A DNA stretch of 64,000 bases from Planctomycetota bacterium (GTDB taxonomy: Bacteria > Planctomycetota > UBA8742 > UBA2392): contig JAHBXZ010000001.1 of the NCBI GenBank assembly GCA_019636215.1, positions 195,694 to 259,693 on the forward strand. Reading direction: 5' to 3'. A program made the translations under genes and the position numbers. The notes below the pieces were generated by a model, which was given only the letters and a program-made list of their open reading frames with translations, was not told where the DNA came from and ran no database searches. The first letter of the stretch is position 1, and each line of letters starts with the position of its first letter. This document shows positions 58,870-64,000 of the stretch, piece after piece.

Positions 58870-59895
58870 TCACGCCTTGGCTGGCCGCGAGGCCCAGTGC
58901 CTGGCGTGGCCGCCGCGCAGCACAAGCAACCAGGCAAAGAAAAGCAGCGGGACGATCCTTGCCGGCCAGATCGACCAGGCCGGAAGCCAACCACTGAGGT
59001 CGACCAGCGCGTGACGTCCTTCCAAACCCAGCATTACCGGCAGCTTGAACCAGTAGTAAATGCTGATGGCCGCCGCGGCCCAAACGGCCAGCGACTTCTT
59101 GCGGACACCGGGTGCCAGGGCGTACAGCAGCGCAAACGGCAGCAGCGTGATGGCTCCCGCACCCAGCGGCCACGCATAGGCCTTGGCCAAGGCTTCGCCG
59201 GGCGGGGTGCCGGCAACGGCCGGGACCTGAAACCAGCCCCACACAAAGCCCGGGAAACACCCGGCCAGCAGGAAGCCCGCAGCCCGGCCCTGGCCGCTGC
59301 GGGTTGCTGATACCGGGTCAATGGCGTCACGCGCGTCGCGGCAGGGACTGGTGCACTGGGTACATGTGCGGCAATGGCTGTTGTCCACGGTCAGCAGCGG
59401 GCGGGAACCATAAAGCAGCTCTACCGGGTGGACCGGGCAAAGGCCTGAACACCAGGCGCTCTTCCAGTCCAGCACCATGCCCAGCCCCGCGGCCAACGCC
59501 GCGACCGCAAGCAACACCACTCCAGTGACCACTCCGTTGTGGTCTAGGATGACGTGGCGCAGCGGCACGATCAGCAGCAGCAACAGCACGGCACCGGCCA
59601 GCAGCCAGCCTTGCCAGGCCGGGTTGATTCGCGCCGCGCGTGACAGCCGCAATTGGCGCGGCCCCAACGAAAAAGTGGCCAGGGGGCAGATGTTGCGCCA
59701 AACGCCGGGCGCAACGGCAAGCAGCAGCGGTGCCACCGGGATCAGCACATCCCACAAAAGGTACAGCCCGGTTTTTGGCAGCAGGATGAGCAGCGCCACG
59801 ATGGTTGTTCCGGCGGCAAGAAGCACGGCTTGCAGCAGCTGCCAGGCCACGCGGGCGCCACGGGAACGCGGGAGTTCGGCCACGAAAGTGTTCAT
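58870..59895 (-). CDS. Polytopic membrane protein with Fe-S Cys motifs
   Basis: 341-residue protein with about eight TM helices. Three Cys-bearing segments face one side: WRNICPLATFSL, AWCSGLCPVHPVELLYG and CRTCTQCTSPCRDARDAID, the last able to bind a [4Fe-4S] cluster. The CP-containing loops recall NapH/NosR/CcoG-type membrane electron-transfer proteins, but the usual double CxxxCP and ferredoxin pattern is not exact. It starts at the ATG at 59895 (TGATG overlap with the radical SAM gene, GGAG 5 bases upstream). A quinol-linked electron relay for the denitrification genes nearby is inference. Confidence 0.65.
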   Translation of the reverse strand: MNTFVAELPRSRGARVAWQLLQAVLLAAGTTIVALLILLPKTGLYLLWDVLIPVAPLLLAVAPGVWRNICPLATFSLGPRQLRLSRAARINPAWQGWLLAGAVLLLLLIVPLRHVILDHNGVVTGVVLLAVAALAAGLGMVLDWKSAWCSGLCPVHPVELLYGSRPLLTVDNSHCRTCTQCTSPCRDARDAIDPVSATRSGQGRAAGFLLAGCFPGFVWGWFQVPAVAGTPPGEALAKAYAWPLGAGAITLLPFALLYALAPGVRKKSLAVWAAAAISIYYWFKLPVMLGLEGRHALVDLSGWLPAWSIWPARIVPLLFFAWLLVLRGGHARHWASRPAKA

Positions 59896-61244
59896 CATTG
59901 CTCCAGTGCGGGGGCGGGCTCGGACATCAGTTCCCACAGCGGCCCGCGTGCCCCGTGCAGGCGTTTGCGTTTCCAGAAACGGGCGTACCGGTCACCATTC
60001 AGGCCGGGCAGGTACCAGCGAGGACGCGATGAGACGGTTGCGCGGGCGAAATCAATCAGGCTGGGGCGGACCGCTTCGCTGATATAGAACGCGGGCGCCA
60101 GACCGATGTCCCGTGCGTCTTTCAAGCCCTGTGCCAGAAGTCCGTGGGCAAGCGGGGTGCCGGGGTACAGGCGTACCCCCAGCATGGCAAACACCGCGTC
60201 TGGACCGATTTCGTCCATCACACCGACAGTGGCGCGCAGCGTGGCCATAGTTTCGCCGGGGCCGCCAAGGATCAGGCTGTGTGCAAACTTCAGTTTTGCA
60301 CCCCTGGCCGCGGCTGACGCCGCACGCACGTCCTGCACGGTAAAGCTCTTGCCCAGGCCCTCGAGCGTGGACTCATGGCATGCGTCGGTGCCGAACTCGA
60401 CGCTGGTGCAGCCGGCCCGGGCCATCAGCCGCAACAGGCCGGGCTTGAGGCCGGCGGGCGAGAGGTACGCGGTCCAGCTCAAACGCAGGTTGCGCGCCAG
60501 CAACGCGTCGCAGAACTCTTCGGCGTGGCTGGCAGGATGGTTGAACGTGTTATCGACGACGAAGAAGTGGGAGGCTTGGGCGGCCCGGCATGCGTCCGCA
60601 ATGCCGTCCACACAGTTGGCGATCGGAAACAGGTGGGAGGACTTGCCCTCAAGCAGCGGGTAGGTGCAGTACACGCAGCCAAACGAGCAGCCCCGGCGGG
60701 TCTGCACATTCAGCGCCCCGCCATGCCGGTAGTAAGCCGTCAGATCAAGCAGGTCCAGCGCGGGCCGAGGGGCGTGCCGGCATGGCGTGCCGCGCACGAG
60801 GCGCGGGGCGATGCCGGCTTCAAGACCTTGAAGCAGATCAACAAATGCCGATTCGCCCTCGCCAATCACACCATGGTCGGCACCAAGTTCGTGCATGTAT
60901 GCATCGGGCATCAATGTGAACGCGGAACCACCCAGCACCACCGTTGCATCGGGGGCACCCAGCCGTATGGCCTCCATACAGCGGCGGTAGTGGGGCAAGT
61001 AGGAATGGGCGGCGGGCCAGGCCACGTCGTCCACGTTTCGCATCGACACCCCGACTACCTGGGGCCGGAACGCGGCCGCCATGCGGGAGAGGCCGTCGGC
61101 AAAGGCTTCGCCTGCGAAGCAGGCGTCGTACAGACCGACGGCGTGCCCGGCGGCACGGGCCGCACCGGCAATGCACGCCGCACCCAGGGGTACCACCGGG
61201 TCGGGCTTGAGTTCCTGATTTGCGGCAACCACCAGCACGCGCAT
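59895..61244 (-). CDS. B12-binding-domain radical SAM protein (second)
   Basis: 449-residue radical SAM enzyme. An N-terminal cobalamin-binding-like domain (PLGAACIAGAARAAGHAV, VVGVSMRNVDDVAW, VVLGGSAFTLMPD, GVIGEGESAF) precedes the cluster motif RRGCSFGCVYC (about 195-205) and the barrel with FFVVDNTFNHP and SVEFGTDACHESTLEGLGKSF. It lacks DxHxxG. It is unlike the protein at 40574 in length and C-terminus. It is translationally coupled to the Fe-S membrane protein. The ATG at 61244 follows GAGGACCCAGT; an extended -10 (TGGTATGAT) lies just upstream. The reaction is unknown. Confidence 0.8.
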   Translation of the reverse strand: MRVLVVAANQELKPDPVVPLGAACIAGAARAAGHAVGLYDACFAGEAFADGLSRMAAAFRPQVVGVSMRNVDDVAWPAAHSYLPHYRRCMEAIRLGAPDATVVLGGSAFTLMPDAYMHELGADHGVIGEGESAFVDLLQGLEAGIAPRLVRGTPCRHAPRPALDLLDLTAYYRHGGALNVQTRRGCSFGCVYCTYPLLEGKSSHLFPIANCVDGIADACRAAQASHFFVVDNTFNHPASHAEEFCDALLARNLRLSWTAYLSPAGLKPGLLRLMARAGCTSVEFGTDACHESTLEGLGKSFTVQDVRAASAAARGAKLKFAHSLILGGPGETMATLRATVGVMDEIGPDAVFAMLGVRLYPGTPLAHGLLAQGLKDARDIGLAPAFYISEAVRPSLIDFARATVSSRPRWYLPGLNGDRYARFWKRKRLHGARGPLWELMSEPAPALEQ

Positions 61245-61262
61245 ACTGGGTCCTCGCTCGGC

Positions 61263-61271
61263 ATCATACCA
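61263..61271 (-). promoter_or_regulatory. Extended -10 promoter candidate for the radical SAM gene
   Basis: TGGTATGAT on the minus strand (61271-61263) fits an extended -10; the predicted start is about 12 bases before the ATG at 61244. No good -35 is visible, as is common for extended -10 promoters. It lies in the 38-base gap between divergent genes. Confidence 0.45.
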
Positions 61272-61282
61272 GGTAAATAGAC

Positions 61283-61999
61283 ATGAATATCCGGTATTGT
61301 TGGAAATTGCGCCTTCTCGTACCGTTGTGGGCCAGCCTGCTTGCGTCCGGCTGCGCCCCGCCCCCAGCGGGTCCGCCGAAGGACCCTTTGGCCGTGCGGT
61401 TTCAGTCGACATGGGATGATGCACGCCCCTGGGCCGAACTCGGCAGGCGCCTGCGGCTTGCCTATGCGCGGCCCGACGGCGACCAGGGTGAACTGCTTGT
61501 TGCGGCGATGCTGTGGCCCGAGAAGGCCGATCTGCATCCCGAACTGCCCGCACTCCCCGCCGTTGCCAGGGACATGAAGCCGGGGCCTGCGCAGGAGGCT
61601 GCCAGATTCATGGCCGCCTGGCGATCGTCCGAGCTTTGTTCCACAAACTGGGCCCTGGACCTGGTTCCTCAGGCAGTAGAGGGCGGTACGTGGGTTGTCC
61701 GGCTGCCTCTGCCTGCCAATCGGCACCAGTGGCTGGCCTTGCCGGTGGGAACATCAGGGGTCGTGGGCCAAGCAGCGGACAGGGCCGTGCTGAACTTCCA
61801 TCCACAGTTGCCTGGGGCCATGCCCGCGACAGTCCGGGTTGTAGTCGCGCTGGATCCGGTCGCCCGGCCCACCCAACTGTACCGCCATGGCGACGAGATC
61901 ACGGTGGCGACCTGGGGGGTCGGGTTTCACTTGCTGGCGCTGGAGGCGCGTGACGTCGACGGTAGGCCGTTGCAGTACTGGTTCGCATCGCCCAATTGA
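61283..61999 (+). CDS. Lipoprotein of unknown function
   Basis: 238-residue lipoprotein: basic N-terminus, hydrophobic stretch and lipobox LLASGC (Cys at residue 24). The mature domain is beta-rich with WDDARPWAELGRRLRLAYARP and a C-terminal GVGFHLLALEARDVDGRPLQYW. I do not recognise the family. It is divergent from the second radical SAM gene and convergent with the cytochrome-nirS operon, from which a strong hairpin separates it. Confidence 0.7.
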   Translation: MNIRYCWKLRLLVPLWASLLASGCAPPPAGPPKDPLAVRFQSTWDDARPWAELGRRLRLAYARPDGDQGELLVAAMLWPEKADLHPELPALPAVARDMKPGPAQEAARFMAAWRSSELCSTNWALDLVPQAVEGGTWVVRLPLPANRHQWLALPVGTSGVVGQAADRAVLNFHPQLPGAMPATVRVVVALDPVARPTQLYRHGDEITVATWGVGFHLLALEARDVDGRPLQYWFASPN

Positions 62000-62000
62000 A

Positions 62001-62028
62001 AACCGGCCCGGGCGGGCCCGGGCCGGTT
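62001..62028. terminator. Bidirectional hairpin terminator
   Basis: Perfect 12-bp stem (62001-62012 with 62017-62028), loop CGGG, between the convergent lipoprotein and cytochrome c genes. Confidence 0.7.
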
Positions 62029-62042
62029 GAGACAGCGGGCTG

Positions 62043-62492
62043 CTACTTCTTCAGCGACCGGACATAGGCCACGATCTGCCAGCGCTGTTCCTCACTCAGA
62101 GTGTTGAACGCCGTCATGCCGGAACCTTCCGGCCCGCCGGCGGCTCCTGTCGTGATGCGCCAGAAGATGTAGTCGTCCTTCACCGCATCCTGGAACCCGG
62201 CGGCGGTCAGGTCTGCCGCCACCGGCTTCAGGGCCTTGCCGGTTGGCGAGTCGCCGTCGCCGTTGTCGCCGTGGCACGACACGCACTGTGCCTTGAACAG
62301 CTTCTCGCCTTCGGCCTTGGCGTCCGGCGTCGGGTTGGTCTTGTCTTTGAAGTCGGCGGGCACTGCCTTGCGCAGCACCACGGGTGCCTTAGTGCCACCG
62401 TTAGCCTTGCCGCCGTTGGTGCCCCCGCCGCAGGCTGCTGCCAGAGCAGCCACGCAGGCCAGCCCGCACAGGATCATCAGCTTGGTCTTCAT
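62043..62492 (-). CDS. Lipoprotein monoheme cytochrome c (NirC-like)
   Basis: 149-residue cytochrome. The lipobox LAAAC (Cys at residue 21) anchors it to a membrane, followed by a Gly/Lys linker and a class I cytochrome domain with heme site CVSCH (about 70-74), the axial Met in GSGMTAFNTLSE and the C-terminal helix WQIVAYVRSL. It directly follows nirS (10-base gap, AAGGAGACAGCC), so it probably donates electrons to nitrite reductase, like NirC or cytochrome c551. Confidence 0.85.
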   Translation of the reverse strand: MKTKLMILCGLACVAALAAACGGGTNGGKANGGTKAPVVLRKAVPADFKDKTNPTPDAKAEGEKLFKAQCVSCHGDNGDGDSPTGKALKPVAADLTAAGFQDAVKDDYIFWRITTGAAGGPEGSGMTAFNTLSEEQRWQIVAYVRSLKK

Positions 62493-62502
62493 GGCTGTCT
62501 CC

Positions 62503-64000
62503 TTAGTAAATGTCGTCCTTGGTGTTGGTCACATTGAAGTGGCCGGTTGGCGTGACCATCCAGTCGCCGGTGATCTCTGCGATCAGCTCCAGTGTCTTGT
62601 CGTCGTACACCAGGATTGCGCCCTTCTGGTCCTTGCGGCCCCATGCCGCCACCCACACTTCGGTGCCCTGCTTGTTGTATTCCATGTGCACGGCCTTGTG
62701 GCCGCGGTACTTCTCCGGGATCAGCAGTGTCTTCTTGTTGGTCAACGTGTTCTTGTCGATCACGTAGATGCTGTCGGCCAGTTCCTTATCCGGGTGCAGC
62801 GGGCGGTCGCAGTAGATGTGCTGCGAGTTCGGGTGCGTCTTGATGAACAGGTTGCCTCCGCCGTTGCCGGGCAGTTCCACAGTCCTGACCACCTGCCAGG
62901 CGTTGCCCGGGTGGCCCTGCGGGTCGGTGCCGATGAAACTGACGTGGTTGCTGCCGATGTGCCCGGTACCCCACAGCGGCCCGTGTTCAGGGTGAATCAG
63001 GTTCGCACCGCGCCCCGGGTGCGGGGTGATGCCCTTGGAATCAACATTGGCGACCAGTGTCTTGGTGTTGGTGTCAATCACCGAGATGCGGTTGCGGGCA
63101 TTGGCGGCCATCAGCAGGTAGCGCTTGCTGGTATCCCAGCCGCCGTCGTGCAGGTAACGCTCGGCCGAGATCATGTTGATGGACACCGGGCCGTCGCCGT
63201 CGCCCAGCTTGGAATAGTCCACGATCCAGACCTGGCCCGTCTCCTTGACGTTGACCAGCCAGGTGGGGCTGTGGTGATCGGCTACGATCGCCGCCACACG
63301 GGCTTCACGGACGAACTCGCCGTTGTCGATTTCGTGGCTGGAGGTCGAGATCACCCGCACGGGTTCGAGAGTGTCGCCCTTCATGATCACCAGCATGGGA
63401 GGCCAGTAGCCACCGACGATCACGTATTTGTCAAGGAAGCCCTCAAACTTCGTGGTCTCGACCGAGCGTGCCTCGTTGACTGCCTTGACTTCGGCGACGA
63501 CATCTGGCTTGTCCATCCACAGGTCGATCATGCCGACCTTGCCGTCGCGGCCGATGCTGTAGAAATAGCGCCCGGAGGCCGAGCTGCGCAGGATGTGCAC
63601 CGCAAAGCCCGAGTTCACGATGCTAACCAGCTGCTTGGTGTCGCCATCGATGATGGCCACCTTGCCCACGTCGCGCAGCACCACGCCGAAGTAGTTCTGC
63701 CAGTTGCGCCCAGCCGGCGGGGCCGTGGGCCGCTTGGACACCGGCACATGCAGCTTGTAGGAGTCCTTGATCTCCTTGAGGCTGCGTTCGGGAGGCGGAG
63801 GTGGCGGCAGCTGGATGTAGCGCGCCATCAGCTTGACTTCATCAGGCGTCAGGATGCCTGACTTGCCCCACTCGGGCATGCCCGCGGGCGTACCGTTGGT
63901 AATGATGGCTTCAAGGTAGGCCGTTCCCTTCACCTTGGTGTTTTCGGGTTCCAAGTTCTTGCCCGTGGCACCTTTGCGCAGTACGCCGTGGCAGCCCGCG
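62503..64000 (-). CDS. nirS: Cytochrome cd1 nitrite reductase NirS (5' end beyond window)
   Basis: C-terminal 498 codons of NirS, reducing nitrite to NO in the periplasm. The frame continues to the window edge, where AGCHGVLRKGATGKNLEPEN is the remainder of the c-heme site. The d1 propeller follows: REARVAAIVADHHSP and YLHDGGWD carry the two active-site His, and TPHPGRGANLIHPEHGPLW and GGGNLFIKTHPNSQHIY are family hallmarks. It ends with TPTGHFNVTNTKDDIY. The linker has a run of six Pro. No frameshift is seen. Heme d1 synthesis genes would be expected beyond the right edge. Confidence 0.93.
   Translation of the reverse strand, partial: AGCHGVLRKGATGKNLEPENTKVKGTAYLEAIITNGTPAGMPEWGKSGILTPDEVKLMARYIQLPPPPPPERSLKEIKDSYKLHVPVSKRPTAPPAGRNWQNYFGVVLRDVGKVAIIDGDTKQLVSIVNSGFAVHILRSSASGRYFYSIGRDGKVGMIDLWMDKPDVVAEVKAVNEARSVETTKFEGFLDKYVIVGGYWPPMLVIMKGDTLEPVRVISTSSHEIDNGEFVREARVAAIVADHHSPTWLVNVKETGQVWIVDYSKLGDGDGPVSINMISAERYLHDGGWDTSKRYLLMAANARNRISVIDTNTKTLVANVDSKGITPHPGRGANLIHPEHGPLWGTGHIGSNHVSFIGTDPQGHPGNAWQVVRTVELPGNGGGNLFIKTHPNSQHIYCDRPLHPDKELADSIYVIDKNTLTNKKTLLIPEKYRGHKAVHMEYNKQGTEVWVAAWGRKDQKGAILVYDDKTLELIAEITGDWMVTPTGHFNVTNTKDDIY

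Noticed and set aside
1..64000. CRISPR arrays, insertion sequences, rRNA genes
   Set aside because: No regularly spaced repeats, transposase motifs or rRNA segments were seen on either strand.

Overview
The window is G+C-rich Gram-negative DNA: most third codon positions are G or C, there are many signal peptides, lipoproteins and outer-membrane beta-barrels, and two tRNA genes encode their CCA ends. The gene mix (EF-hand and LRR secreted proteins, MTPEQR-repeat protein, a YbeY with the third zinc His replaced by Asp, MYXO-CTERM-like tails, a CarF/PEDS-type desaturase) suggests Planctomycetota or Myxococcota. This is inference; no phylogenetic marker in the window settles it. The metabolism is much clearer: a facultative anaerobe that denitrifies and degrades aromatic compounds through benzoyl-CoA.

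Layout. 1-5 kb: a type II secretion fragment (start of a GspD secretin leaving the window, and a GspC-like PDZ protein), a YbjQ protein, a PAP2 phosphatase and a large secreted unknown. 5-12.3 kb: a P-type cation ATPase, a secreted protein with a sorting tail, and a sulfur-stress module in which an ArsR repressor and SulP transporter diverge from a persulfide dioxygenase-rhodanese-membrane fusion across an operator-promoter. 12.3-18.6 kb: xerC-ybeY, a TPR protein, a second tailed secreted protein under a cobalamin riboswitch, and pyrK. 18.6-22.7 kb: a minus-strand cluster of an LRR protein, an unknown protein and an HK97-type capsid gene interrupted by two in-frame stops. 23-36 kb: housekeeping and envelope genes (folD, tRNA-Arg, PfkB kinase, a family of secreted EFNE-ending proteins, LysM, a two-component pair, RluE-like synthase, DUF481 barrel, RimK-TrkA_C, plasmalogen-type desaturase, tRNA-Val).

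36.7-64 kb is a metabolic island. It starts with a secreted protein carrying a Cys about every third residue, then napA, a NapC-type tetraheme cytochrome, a B12-type radical SAM protein, a DUF1858-NnrS-DUF1858-ScdA_N fusion and an FmdE-like protein. Convergent to these is a long minus-strand operon had-oah-dch-bcrCBAD-SDR followed by two DUF2249-hemerythrin proteins, which carries benzoyl-CoA through reductive dearomatisation to ring cleavage. Upstream lie two Rrf2 regulators with Cys clusters on either side of a probable tryptophanase, then an alginate-type porin, a membrane Fe-S protein, a second B12-type radical SAM protein, a lipoprotein, a lipoprotein cytochrome c and nirS (running off the right edge).

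Working together, NapA/NapC and NirS would provide nitrate and nitrite respiration, NnrS/hemerythrin proteins would handle nitrosative stress, and the Bcr operon would supply electrons from aromatics. The most unusual items are the interrupted lone capsid gene, the riboswitch-controlled secreted protein, the Cys-periodic protein, and the multi-domain NnrS and persulfide dioxygenase fusions.
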